A stretch of 64,000 nt of DNA, taken from assembly GCA_037157565.1 (NCBI GenBank), contig JAZHRO010000055.1, positions 41,075,001 through 41,139,000 of the forward strand. The letters are read 5' to 3'. A program made the position numbers and the translations under genes. How positions within the stretch are numbered: the first letter of the stretch is position 1; each line of letters starts with the position of its first letter. Positions 33,758 to 44,578 of this stretch are shown one piece after another. This DNA is from Thalassia testudinum. Its lineage: Eukaryota > Streptophyta > Magnoliopsida > Alismatales > Hydrocharitaceae. The notes beneath the pieces were generated by a model that did no database searches, was not told the DNA's origin, and saw nothing but the letters and a program-made list of their open reading frames with translations.

Positions 33758-34363
33758 TTATGGTTGATTGGGGATAATCAGGTTGTCCTCAATATGCGGT
33801 TCATCAGCCACAGCTCTGATATCACAAATTTGTTTTACCACACCGCTATTAATCCCTTGTTGGGCCTTAAAAATGTTAATCTTAAGGGTTTGATTTCCAA
33901 ATTTCAGCTCTATTTGGCCCTCCTCACAACTTATGTTGGCCCTTGCAGTGGCCAGAAAAGGTCTCCCTAATATAATTGGTGTATCCCTTGGATTCTTAGG
34001 TGCGTCCATGTCTAGAACTATAAAATCTACTGGGAAGCAGAAATCCCGCACCCTAATAATAACATCCTCGAGAACTCCCTTAGGTGACTTAATGGATCGA
34101 TCAGCTAACTGTAATGTCACCTTAGTCGGTTTAAGCTCGGATTCTTCAAGGTGGTTTAGCAGGGATGTGGGTATTAGGTTCATGGAGGCACCTAGGTCTA
34201 ACAATTCTCTATTAAACTGGGTTTCACCAATCTTACATGAAATCAGGGGAGTGCCTGGGTCTTTTGCCTTAGGTGGGAGTTTACTCAGGATCACAGAGTT
34301 AGCTTGCTTTGGTAGTACAATCGGACTCCCACTCTTGGTTCGCGGCTTATGCTGGGTGTACAC
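33758..34363 (-). pseudogene. Element D aspartic protease
   Basis: A 201-codon open piece with NRELLDLGASMNLIPTSLL (catalytic DLGA), LQLADRSIKSPKGVLEDVIIRV, PVDFIVLDMDAP, then TPIILGRPFLATARANISCEEGQIELKFG. It aligns with B 10740-11180 along its length but lacks B's internal stop. Lies between gag and RT. Confidence 0.85.
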
Positions 34364-36429
34364 ACGTTTTTCAAGAATCGTGTGTAAGCTGGTACGTGGC
34401 GAATTGCATCCATCAAGGGGATGTTTATTTAGACCTACTCAAAGAGCTTGATTAGGTCCTCCTCAGGAGCCACTGGTTTAGTTGTCCGCTTTCCCTTGGT
34501 CAAGGCCTCGGGAAATGGAACCTTTGTTGGTTCCTCTAGAATAGGTCCAGGTTTTTGATCTGGGATAGGGACATCCTGGATAACTATCCTAGGGCTTGGG
34601 TCACTACCAGGCTTGGAGTGGTCTGGATAAGGTGGGTCTTGGGTTGCTTTACCACTACGGGTTGTCACAGAGTTTAATCCAGCCTGGTTCTGGTTGGGGG
34701 TTGGTAAGATGGGTTGCTACTGTTGATAACCCGCATAGGAGGTTGATGCTTCCATCCCATCAAGTGATGGAATAGAAGGGGCCTGATAAATCATGTGTGC
34801 TTGGCCTAGGTTTGGGTTCATAACGCGCCTTTGGGTCAACACGTTATTTGGGTTTGGCAGAGGTTGAGAGGGAAGTGTGCCCGGTTGGTAGGAATTCGCC
34901 ACTTGGGCGAGTTTGTTATGGACCTCTGTGATCTCGTCCTTGTGCTATTTTTGGATAGCCACATTCGATCTCTAAATGTTAGCTAGAGTTTGAAGGATGT
35001 GGGACATTTGGTCTTGGTTGGGCCCGGATGGATAGGTGGGGTTAGGCTGAGGCTGAGGCGGCTGATAAGGACGAGGGGCTTGTGGACAGGGTTTATAAGG
35101 TGTTCTTTGGGTCTGAGAATTTCCCGCCCACTGGAAATTGGGATGATTTCGCCATCCAGGGTTGTAGGTGTTGGAAAATGTGTCATTCTGGATGGCGTTG
35201 AAGTCCTCGTAGGTCTGAGGAGCCTCAGGAAAGTTAGAGTATGGGGGATCAGAGTTCCCCCGACAAGAATAGAAAGGATCGAATGTCCCTCTGGTCCTAG
35301 AGTTAGATGGGGGTGGATACGGGTCCATCCCCGGAGAAGATCGGTGGAAAATGTTCTACACAGTCTCCCTTGCGGGAGGTGATTGTGCGAAGGAGTTCTG
35401 CGCAGAGGTGGCTCGCTGCAAATGCCGAGTCAGCTCGTCCACCTTCTTCTCGATAATAGAGACCTTGTCCAACCGACTGGCCATCAGTTCCAAGTCGACA
35501 GATGCGGACAGGCCCTGCATCTCATGTGCTCCCCTAAGATTCGTCAATGCACGGGTATTCATCCGGTCGAATAATCCCATGGAGTCATTGTTGATGGAGT
35601 TCTCGCACATATTCTCGAGAATCTCCCACACGGTGTCCTCATGTTGACCCATGATATTCCCTCCGCAAGTTACATTGACGAACAATCTAATGTCCTCACG
35701 GAGTCCCTAGTAAAAAGACCAGACCTGTTCCCATTTAGGAACTTCGTGATGGGGGCACTTTCTCATGAGATCCAGGAATCGATCCCATGCCTCATGAAGA
35801 GGTTTTCCCGTCTGCTGAGTGAAGTGAGTAATCTAATGGCGCAAGTCGTTTGTCCGACTAACGGGAAAGAACTTCAAAAACTCGGATTGAAGTTCATCCC
35901 AGGTGTTGATCGGACGGGTCTGTGTTTGATACCAATGAGCCACCTTGTCCATGAGGGAGAAAGAGAACATCTTCATGAGTAAGATATCCCGATTTTACGC
36001 ATCTGACTCGAAGGTTTGGGCCAGATGCTTGAGCTGTTTGATATGCTGGAAGGGATTTTCAGAATTAAGCCCATAGAATTTAGGTATGGCATGAATCATA
36101 TTGGGCTTCAATTCAGAATCAGGTCCTCCAGTCGGGATTCTGACTCGAGGCTCGATTGCCACCGCAGCGGGATTATAGTGGTCTCTCATCATGGGGAGCT
36201 ACGGTGGGTTCATGAAATTCTGGAAGAGGTCGTTAAGATATTGATGCTGGTGCTCAAGATTATTCTCTTCTTCAACAGGCTGTGCCATGATGGAAGAAGA
36301 GGGAGAACTAGGTTCTGAATCGGAAGAAAGGTCTATGTGGAGGGGTTGTTGCACAAACAAGGGAGCCGAGGCTTGGCCTCGGGGAGAGTAGATTTCTAGA
36401 AGAGGTTTCAAGGACCTCCTACCAAACAT
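34364..36429 (-). pseudogene. Element D gag (decayed)
   Basis: Minus-strand pieces in order: 36429-36199 (N-terminal, Ser/Pro-rich); 36192-35995 with RIPTGGPDSELKPNMIHAIPKFYGLNSENPFQHIKQL (capsid start); a stop-rich stretch 35990-35700; 35685-35356 with CGGNIMGQHEDTVWEILENMCENSIN (capsid end, like B) and a coiled-coil-like segment; 35328-34717, Pro/Gln/Asn-rich linker; and 34668-34435 starting MTTRSGKATQD, equivalent to TLRSGK in B. Confidence 0.8.
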
Positions 36430-37352
36430 GCACTGATAGACTGGATGAGGTTAGAACGTGTTGGACCCAATCAAGACACCCAAAATATGTTGGGTGACTA
36501 TAGAGGTTCGGGGTAGATGATACCCCTTGATTAGAAGGTCGTCCATCTGAGAATTACCTGGGTAGCTAGATAGGGTGAGTCCCGCGAAACCCCTACAAGG
36601 TAGAGCGCCCCCACGGGTTACAGGGTTTCCCCCACCTGACCTCTCTTGTCACTGAGATTCCAGGTAAACCAGAATGGGGACCTTGACCTCTTAAGTCTAC
36701 CACTTTTAGTTAAGATCAAGGTGCTTAGGGTTTCACTTGAACTTTAAGCCTTTTGTGTGCAAAAGTGACCTAATTTAAAGGTTGGTTGACCCAAAGGATC
36801 AACTTCACCTCTTTGTTCCAGTAAGAGCTTCTTAGGTCCTTTCTTTTAGTGTTCAAGTAGATTAAGAGCCTGATTGCTTAGGGTTTCTCTTGAATAAGTC
36901 TTTTCAAATAATGGTTTAGGCACACCTCTTTTGGATTTTTCAATTCTTTGCTTAGAAGATGTGTCTCTAAAAATCCTAGCTTGGAATCCTAGGTTGGCTC
37001 TAGTTGGTCCAGGTTAGTTGCCTCAGAAATGGGTAACTAGGGCTCAATCAAGAAGTTTTTAGCCCTAATTACTTTAAGTGGATATGCAGTTAAGATGTGT
37101 TGAAAGGAGAAATCAGGAAACTTTGTGAATTACTAAGTATGGAAGACAGGTAGCCCTAGATTGATTTTCTTTTGTTTTTTCCTCTTTGGAATGTGAGGGG
37201 CTTAAGAGAGAGGGTTGAAGGTTACCTGTCCCCTGGTGTGGTTGTTGTGCGGCTGCTTGTCTTTTCTTGCCTTCCTTTCCTGCACAACAAAAGAGAGGTT
37301 AAGTCAGTATAAAATCAAAAATTATGATTCTGAAGCTTCTAAAATGCCCATT
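36430..37352 (-). other. Element D leader
   Basis: No recognisable ORF. A T-rich run followed by TTGTTGTGCAG on the minus strand ends at 37280, 92 bases after the primer-site start, matching the placement of acceptor-like motifs in B and C. Confidence 0.5.
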
Positions 37353-37372
37353 GCTCCCCAACAACGGTGCCA
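37353..37372 (-). other. Primer-binding site of element D
   Basis: Minus-strand TGGCACCGTTGTTGGGGAGC, five bases inside the 5' LTR end at 37378. Confidence 0.85.
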
Positions 37373-37596
37373 AAAATTGATTGGTTATCAATTTGATTTT
37401 ATTTATTACTTGAGATTTTAAAAAAATTCTGAGGTTGAACTCAGGGAGCAAACTTGATTTTAGAAGCAAAAAGATCATAATTCACAATACTGTAATGTTT
37501 TACAAAAAAGTGTAGAGAATAAAAGTAGAATGTGTCTTCTCTTTTTCTTCTTTTCTCTCCTTCTTCTTTGTTCTCTTTCTTTTCTTTTCTCTGTCT

Positions 37597-37628
37597 TCAG
37601 ACGTCTGATTCTAGGAATCAGACGCCTT
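37597..37628. repeat. AGACGTCT-containing hairpin in the D 5' LTR
   Basis: CAGACGTCTGATTC, a TAG centre, then GAATCAGACGCC. Decayed copy in the 3' LTR at about 28314-28345; inverted-orientation counterpart in E at 46298-46330. Confidence 0.75.
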
Positions 37629-39176
37629 AAGTAGCGTTTGCTACAGTGCACATCTCCTTCTTCTTCCTTTCTTCTCTTTGGCTGCTGCTGCTGCTGCTTC
37701 TCCTTGTCTTTTTCTTCTTCTCTTCTTTTTCTTGGTCTTCCTCTTTGCGGCAGCTTCCTCCTTCTTTGTTCTTCTCTTCTTTTTTGGCTCTTTCTTCCTC
37801 TTCAGCTCCTGCTTCTGCCTTCTTCTTTTTCTTCCTTTCCTTCTGCACTGTGCCTCCATCTTCAGCACCTGCTCCTTCTTCCTTGGCGCGGCAAGTCCTT
37901 AGCCTCTTCCTCTTCTCTTCTTTTTCTTCTGCTTCCTCTTCCTCCTTCTTCTTCCCTGCATAGGAATGGTTATGTAAAACCTACCCCTACCCCCTGTCTC
38001 TCTCTCTCAATTTCTCTCTCAAGTCACCGCTCTCCCAGAGCCAGTCGGGTTATTGGGTTGGGTAAACGCGTCCGAGACCAGGCCCACCGGCATGCAGTGG
38101 TGGGCGAGGTGTGCACGGGTATCGGATTAGGTCAGCCAAATCCGCGGAGGAGTGAGCGCGGATGAGGCAGTGAGTGGGCGAGGGACCTCACCCTGTGTAG
38201 TAGGAGGCAATAAGCCCAATGCACAAAATCAATTTATGTACCTGCGCTCGCTCGAAAATGCCCGAGGTGGGACTAAAATTCCTACCTTTCTTTCAAGCGC
38301 CTAGCAGCAGGAATCTTCGGCCGATTGCAGCTGATGCTTCGGCCTTCGAGGCTAATTGGCTACCTGGAGCTGTGCACGAGGGAAGTTCGCACACTCTGGG
38401 ACTACTGGCCTAGAGCTCTAGGACTTGGACGAAGCTTCAAGTAAGTTTCATGCTGCTGTGCCAATGGCGGAAGGGGCTGCGACCCTGAAATCACACACAT
38501 GGCCTTGCAGCCTTGTTAGAACCTTCAACAGGCGTCGCCAGAGCACAGAAAAAATGGCTCGGGGGTCAGTGTGGTGTGAGGATGCCTGTGTGAGTGTGCC
38601 TAGGGCACACTGTGTGCGTGCAGGTGGGTGTGTTCGAGGGAAGGCTCCAATGGGTGGTGCGGTGAGTGGGAGAGCGAAAGGTGATCAGTGGGAGGTGGTG
38701 AAGCTCAGGGACCGGTCGGCGAGGGGTGAAACTGTCTGTGGTGGTGGAATGGCCTCGCCGGAGTTGGTGGTCGGAGGTGGAGATGGTGATGGTGGACGGT
38801 GGAGTTGAGGGGTCGAAAGAATAAATTGTCAGAGGGGAAATAAAGAGGGGAGTAAGGGCAACTTATCTGGTAGGTTATGAGTGAATGGGGAAGGCGGAGG
38901 GTGAGAGGTTGGTGCCTGCCGTTGCCGGAGACGAAGGCGCCCAGGGGAAGAAGACGATGACGAGGAAGAGGGGGAGGCGAAGGGCGCCCGCTGGTACAGG
39001 GCAGCGCGGCGGAGGACGGCGGAGGTAGCTCTACCACTGGTACTATGGCAGAGCGACGAGAGAGGAGAGGAAGAGTCGCTGGAAGCTCTGGGCGGATGGC
39101 CAAAGTTGGGAGGAGATGAATTAGAGGGTGATCTCAGGCCAAACTGAGCTTGAAGGATGTAGCGTGGTGTGCCGCT

Positions 39177-39187
39177 CCTTAAATAGG
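39177..39187 (-). promoter_or_regulatory. TATA box of the D 5' LTR
   Basis: Minus-strand CCTATTTAAGG, 69 bases downstream of the perfect hairpin at 39256-39289; the same spacing is found in E. Confidence 0.55.
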
Positions 39188-39255
39188 CAAAGGCCTGCCG
39201 GGAGGAGCGGGAGAGCGGTGAGAAAATCACACTGGAGGGATGGTTGGTCGGACAC

Positions 39256-39375
39256 CCATACCTCTCGGGTGTTTGCACGAGAGGTATGGCGGGCTTCAGG
39301 GCATGGGGAGCAGTCCATGCGGTAGGGGGCTTCGTAGGGAGCTCCGCTTTCAAATCTGGGGTCAGCTCCCCATGC
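39256..39375. repeat. Two inverted repeats upstream of the D TATA box
   Basis: Inner: CCATACCTCTCG and CGAGAGGTATGG (39256-39289), perfect 12-bp arms. Outer: GCATGGGGAGC at 39301-39311 and GCTCCCCATGC at 39365-39375. Both are conserved in solo LTR E (44460-44578); the inner one also in the D 3' LTR (29975-30008) with one change. Confidence 0.85.
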
Positions 39376-40086
39376 AGATCAGGTGCCATCCTCCGCGCAA
39401 AGTCGTCGGAGGTATGGTCTTCTGCTGCGGGTGGCAGAGGGACCGAAGTGAAGAAAACGACGAGGAAGTTGAGGGGTAAACGCAAGGGTTTCAAAAAGTT
39501 GAGGGTCAGAAAGTAATTTTGAGGACCAATTTGCAAAGTGGGTGAAGACGACCTTTCCTTAGATCCAAATTTTGGTATAAACCTAATTTGGACCTAAGAA
39601 ATCCAATGGTGAAGTTGGATTTTAGGATTGACCACATTTAACTGGATATTTTGCATAAAAACTTAAATTAGGTCAAAACAGCTTCCAAAGGCCAAATTGA
39701 AGGTGTTAAACCCTAGGGGATATTTTTTCATGAATTTTAGAGGGTTTAGTTGATTTTTATCTTTCCTGAAACTTTGTGAATTAAAGTGGGTTTATTTTAG
39801 GGTTACAGAATGTCATTAAATTCCTAGATTTCGCCATAACCCTTTTCTGACCAAACCATCCCATTTTTTCTCTTATTACATTCTCTTGACCTATGTCTAG
39901 ACCCTTAGAAATCCCGTTGATGCACTGTAATGGTAAAATTATGATTTTACCCCTAGTGTCATGTTCTATTCTCAGATTAACAATTCCCTAAATTAGGCCT
40001 TCCCTTAGGTTATGTAGGAGCTTTTGTTCACTTTATTAGGTTAAAATGTGCTAGTTAGGGTTCATGATGAGGTTCTCATCACTTGG

Positions 40087-40237
40087 GCACTATTGAATCT
40101 TTGCAAATTAGGTTCTTAGTAGAAATTTCCTCCTGTTGACATGCAACTTCTACCTAAGTAATCAAATCCTAATTTTGTTGTAAATAGCATTTAGATCAAA
40201 CCTTGCTAGGGACTAGCAAGGGGTTGGCATGGGGATA
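40087..40237 (+). other. Element C internal remnant with polypurine tract
   Basis: Continues the C 3' region after D and matches B 15590-15700. Ends GGCATGGGGATA just before the 3' LTR. Confidence 0.8.
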
Positions 40238-41528
40238 TGATGACTCTACAATTACAAGTGTTAATAACATCAATTAGCATCAATTTCGAGGGTACTTGTG
40301 CAATAATGTCAGATTATAATGGGCTTGGGAGCATTGTAAGCATATTGCATGATCTTTACATTTTAATCGCTTAGAATCAATGTTTAATGGCCATGTGCAC
40401 AAGTCCATTTTGAAACAAGTCTCAGATAAGCGATCGAACAGTATGGATGGATCCGGATCGACGAATGGAGTCCAACGGACTCGAAATCACTTTGATTTGA
40501 CCTCCATAGCTTCCACAACAAGCTCGAGAAAGATCAATGGCCAGGGGGCAATGCGACATCCTTACGGGCCTCGGATGAAAAATCTGATCATACGGATGGA
40601 TCCGGAGCAACGATCGCAGTCTGATAACGTGAGAATCATCTCAATTTGAGCACTGTGGCATCCTCTACAATAGAAAGAAGATGGACGACCCAGATGGCAC
40701 CACGTGGTGCCATCCAGGACACCCCTCACACCCCCAGCAGCACAAGGCATGTGGCGCATGTGAAGCGGCAATGAAGCAGCGTGTGCACGGGAGAAAGGCA
40801 GTGCAGCGGTGTGGGTGGCAACGTGCGCATGCGTGCGGAGTAGCATGCGTGAGCGTATGAATGCGGACTAATGTGCGCCAGCACACGCGCGAGCGACAAG
40901 GAGCGTGAGGCACGTGCCAGCAGGGTGTGAGCGGTGGGTGCATCTTCAGCGATAGCTGCAGGGGCCTTTAGTGACGCTTGCAGCTGTTACTAAAGAGTCG
41001 GATTTGAATTTGAGCCCTTTCTTCACTTATAAAAAAGGTCCTACCCCACCCATTTGCACCAAGATTCCTCCCACGAGATACCACCACCTTCTAGAGTTTC
41101 GAGCAAGGTCCCAAAGCCGCCGAGCCACCAACGGAAGTCCCTCCACTACCGTGGCTGTCTCGACGCATTCTTCTTCCTTATCTTAGTGTTATTTTATTTT
41201 GTAGTGTAGTTCATGTCTTGATTTTGTTAAAGCATTCATCTACATTATGTTTGATTACACATTTGATAAGAAATTGTTGGCACATTGATCTTATGATATG
41301 GTTCTCTAACCCTTTTCTCTCTCTCTATCTATCTTTCTTTCTCTCTCATTTTCTCAAATTGATTTTCAAGCACACAAATGACATTTACGTGACACGAAAG
41401 CGATTATTTGATCTAATTACTGCCTCCTTGTGTTTGACACTCGGACTCACCTCCGATTCTTTATTTAAAATTGACGTTGTAAGCGCACTACAACGAACGA
41501 TTTTACGCAAACATGCCAGCGAACGTTA
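40238..41528 (+). repeat. 3' LTR of element C
   Basis: Begins TGATGACT and ends ..CGTTA followed by the duplication ggcaa. Same hairpin (40966-40995) and TATA box (near 41031) as the 5' copy, with scattered differences. Confidence 0.9.
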
Positions 41529-42150
41529 GGCAACACCTATTTAACTGTACCCACTTCACATAGATCACCCATTCCTCCATTAGTATGCATCCTCAAGGTA
41601 CTATTACATTTCTCAACAAGTTCATCTTCCTAGTATCCTTTTTAATTTAGTTTTCACTGGACCTGGGTCACTAAGTCTAGAGTAAGTTCCAGCGAAAAGG
41701 CCAAAGGGCCAATCCCAACCTCCTAACCTTCACCTACTTTATTACTTAGTGGGGTAAGTAGCCCCCCATCTCCTGGGGTTGCCAAACTGGCCAACGCACT
41801 GAAAAACTTGTGCCTCTAGCACATCACAAAGCACACAATCGTTGTACTGTCAGAACCAAAACCCTACAGGGCTCTTACCTCACCAGATTGCCACTGGGTG
41901 CATGCTAACTCCCAGACTTAATCTATTTGGTTGTTATCTTCATTCTACCCTTTCTATCCCATACATACAAATATGTTTTAAACCATTTTCTTATTAGTGG
42001 GAATGTGCCAAAGTATAACCTTGTGCGCCAACATCCCTTTTCTTTTCCTTCCAAATTTTTCCAACACATCACATGTCACCTTTGTCATCCTAGGTGGTAC
42101 ATCTCACATCATTTGTAACATTATTCTGGCCAATCATGGCTACATCTAAT
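41529..42150 (-). repeat. 5' LTR of element A, segment 2
   Basis: Sequence resuming after C's target duplication. It contains no coding signal. Its right limit is uncertain because an LTR-like block of different character begins somewhere between 42110 and 42250. Confidence 0.5.
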
Positions 42151-42448
42151 AAACACCAGTTTATCATCATTTTTATGCCCTAAAATAGATCTAGCTCTTA
42201 GGTTTTTATCTCTGCAAATGGGTTTTCGGGTTGCATTTAGGCATCTCTTAGGATAGGCATGCATTGCATTTTATTGTATTTTTGATATGTTTATCTGAGT
42301 GTCAAGGATAGGCAGAATGTCAGATCCTGCATACCTTGGCACTCAGGAAGGCAGAAGATGAAGAAGAAGCTCCTATCAGCTGGATCCCAACTGGATCTTG
42401 CTCATCCCACCTGGATCCCAACTCATTCTAGCTAGATCAACTTATCTC

Positions 42449-42550
42449 TAGCTCCATTTAGCTCATGTCAGTTGAATGATAGCTCAAGCTAGTTCACCTT
42501 AGCTCCATTCAGCTCACCTCAGTTGGATGGTAGCTCAAACTAGCTTAAGA
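42449..42550 (+). repeat. 51-bp tandem repeat, AGCT-rich
   Basis: Two imperfect 51-base units starting TAGCTCCATT (42449 and 42500), with a partial third. The surrounding 42340-42990 is littered with AGCT and CAGTTGA motifs, evidently older diverged units. Confidence 0.7.
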
Positions 42551-43492
42551 CAGTTGATCCCAGCTCCATTCCAGCCTATCCAGCTCAGAATTGTTCACTA
42601 GAAGCTCAATCAGACTAGGACTAGCTAGTGCCATCAACTAGCTAGACCTAGTCAGCTGAAGAAGGCATCAACCAGCTCAGGCCAGCTCAAGTCCACCTCC
42701 CAGAGGCTTAACTCAGTTGAACTTAGTTGAGCTGAGCTACCCCAGCTAACTAGGTAATCTCCAGGAAGATCAGACCCAACCCACCTCAACTCAGATTAGA
42801 AGAATCCAGCTAGATTAACTTGGCTTAGTTGCTAGCAAAGAACTAGTTAGCTAAGCTAGGTACTGAGCTCCACTTTAGCTCCCTTCAGTAGACATCAGCT
42901 CCAGTGTAGCTCCAAGCAGCACCTTCCAGCTCCTCTCCTCCAAAACCCTAGCTCCCTCTACCTCTCTACCCTACTCCCTACTAGCTAAGTTAGCTTAGCT
43001 TAGCTAGTCACCTCCTTGGCATCCCTACATAGCCCTAAAACCCACCTACCTAAGCTCCACCAACTAGCCCTAAACCTAGTCCACCTAACCTACTCTAACC
43101 CCACTCTAAATTAGTGTGAAAACTAGGCACCCATTGGCCCCTCAACCACCATCAAAAGGCACCACTAGTTGGTGGCAAAACCACCTACAACCACCCTTAT
43201 AATTGGTGTGACTTTTCTCTCCAAAACACCCCCACATCTTAGCCATACACCTACCCTTACTAGTCATCCCTACCCTACACATAGCTCCCCTTCTAGAACC
43301 CTCCTTGGTGGCACCAAAATGGAGGCTTCTCTTCATTTTTGGTGCCACTTTTAGGTGCCCTTCCACCACATAAACATCACCTATGCTCGCCCCTACTTGG
43401 CTCCATTAAACCCCCACCTTAGGATCCCTTAACTACCCACCAAACCTAATGCTATTCATCCACATGTCCACGACAACTATCCCCCTCTCCAC

Positions 43493-43504
43493 CTCTATAT
43501 ATAC
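43493..43504 (+). promoter_or_regulatory. TATA-like box in the unassigned LTR-like block
   Basis: CTCTATATATAC in an A/C-rich context, followed about 60 bases later by a pyrimidine-rich leader-like stretch. Confidence 0.35.
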
Positions 43505-44459
43505 ACCACCTAACCACCACCTTAATGATCATCTCTTCCATTAGTTAGGTTCCACCATAGCTACTACATCTTCACGCCAAGGAAGAAGAAGAGGAGAAGA
43601 AGATCAAAGGGGCACACACCCACCCCCTTGGTGCCTTCTTCCTCTCCTTCTTCTCCCTTAGCCACACCAAAAGGAGGTCTTCACACTTAGAAGAGCCGTC
43701 CAAGCAAGAGGAGGAGCAAGGTGGTTGATGAGAACCTCATCATGAACCCTACCTAGCTTACTTTGATCTAATAAAATGAACAAAAGCTCCTACATAACCT
43801 AAAGGAAGGCCTAATTTAAGGGATTACTAATTTGGGAAGAAAACATAAAATAAGGGGTAAAATCATAATTTTACCATTGCAGTGCATCAACGGGATTTAT
43901 AAGGGTCTATACATAGGTCAATTGGACTTAATAAGAGAAAAAGTGGGATGGTTCAGTCAGAAAAGGGTTATGGTGAAATCCAGGAATTAAATAACATTCT
44001 ACAACCCTAAAACAAATCCACTTAAACTAACAAGGTTCCAGGCAAGATGAAAATCAACTAAATCCTCTAAAATTCATGGAAAAATATCCCCTAGGGTTTA
44101 GAACCTTCAATTTGGCCTTTGAAACCTGTTTTGACCTAGATTGGGGTCCATGCCTAATATTTGACTTAATTTGGGTTTTTATGTAAAATGTCTAGTCAAA
44201 CGTGGTCAAACCTAAAATTCAACTTCACCATTGGATTCGTTAGGTCCAAATTAGGTTTATACCAAAATTTGGACCTAAGGGAAGGTCGTCTTGACCCACT
44301 TTGCAAATTAGTCTACCAAATTACATTTAGACCCTCAACTTTTTGAAACCCTTGCAAATTACCCCCCAACTTCTTCGTCTCTTTCTTCATTTCGGTCCCT
44401 CTGCCATCGCAGCAGGGACCCATACCTCCGGCGACTTTGCGCGGAGGTTCTCTTGATCT

Positions 44460-44578
44460 CATGGGGAGCCGCTCCCAGATTTGAAAGGGGAGCTCCCTAC
44501 GAAACCCCCTACTGCATGGGCAGCTCCCCATGTCCTGAAACCCCCCATACCTCTTCTGTGAATGCTCGAGAGGTATGG
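44460..44578. repeat. Two inverted repeats upstream of the E TATA box
   Basis: CATGGGGAGC (44460-44469) with GCTCCCCATG (44523-44532), and CCATACCTCT..AGAGGTATGG (44545-44578). Spacing to the TATA box at 44647 is 69 bases, as in D. Confidence 0.8.

Larger units (their letters stand above)
28095..40081 (-). mobile_element. Element D: Athila-like Ty3/gypsy retrotransposon inserted in C
   Basis: Minus-strand element with 5' LTR on the right (37378-40081), primer site, leader, gag, protease, RT, RNase H, integrase, purine tract and 3' LTR on the left (28095-30463). Flanks cctgg (28090-28094) and cttgg (40082-40086) are a target duplication with one change, and C sequence reads on from one side to the other. 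All coding parts contain stops or shifts. The two LTRs share only their inner ~2 kb; the outer U3 part differs. Confidence 0.9.
37378..40081 (-). repeat. 5' LTR of element D
   Basis: Starts (minus strand, right end) TGATGAGAACC and ends ..ACCAATCA at 37378. The inner ~2 kb pairs with the 3' LTR, and the whole length, including the U3 end, pairs with solo LTR E. Contains a CT-rich block (37540-37970), an AGACGTCT hairpin, a TATA box and two inverted repeats. The many Leu/Ser/Phe-rich ORFs here are repeat translations. Confidence 0.9.
22532..41528 (+). mobile_element. Element C: non-autonomous Athila-related LTR retrotransposon (contains element D)
   Basis: Complete structure: 5' LTR 22532-23778, primer site 23784, internal region 23801-28094 plus 40087-40237, 3' LTR 40238-41528. 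The 5-bp duplication ggcaa is identical on both sides (22527-22531 and 41529-41533). Without D the element is about 7 kb. It has no gag, protease, RT or integrase that I can recognise. Instead there is one long broken ORF (24944-26709). LTR hairpin, purine tract and 3' untranslated region are shared with B, so a B-like element is the probable supplier of proteins. Confidence 0.9.

Noticed and set aside
38829..39536. 235-codon minus-strand ORF in the D 5' LTR
   Set aside because: It lies wholly within the LTR, spans the TATA region and inverted repeats, and its frame is not kept in the 3' LTR or in E.
42340..42990. AGCT-rich repeats considered as a CRISPR-like or satellite array
   Set aside because: Units are degenerate, adjacent without spacers and only two to three copies are recognisable; this is LTR-internal tandem repetition.
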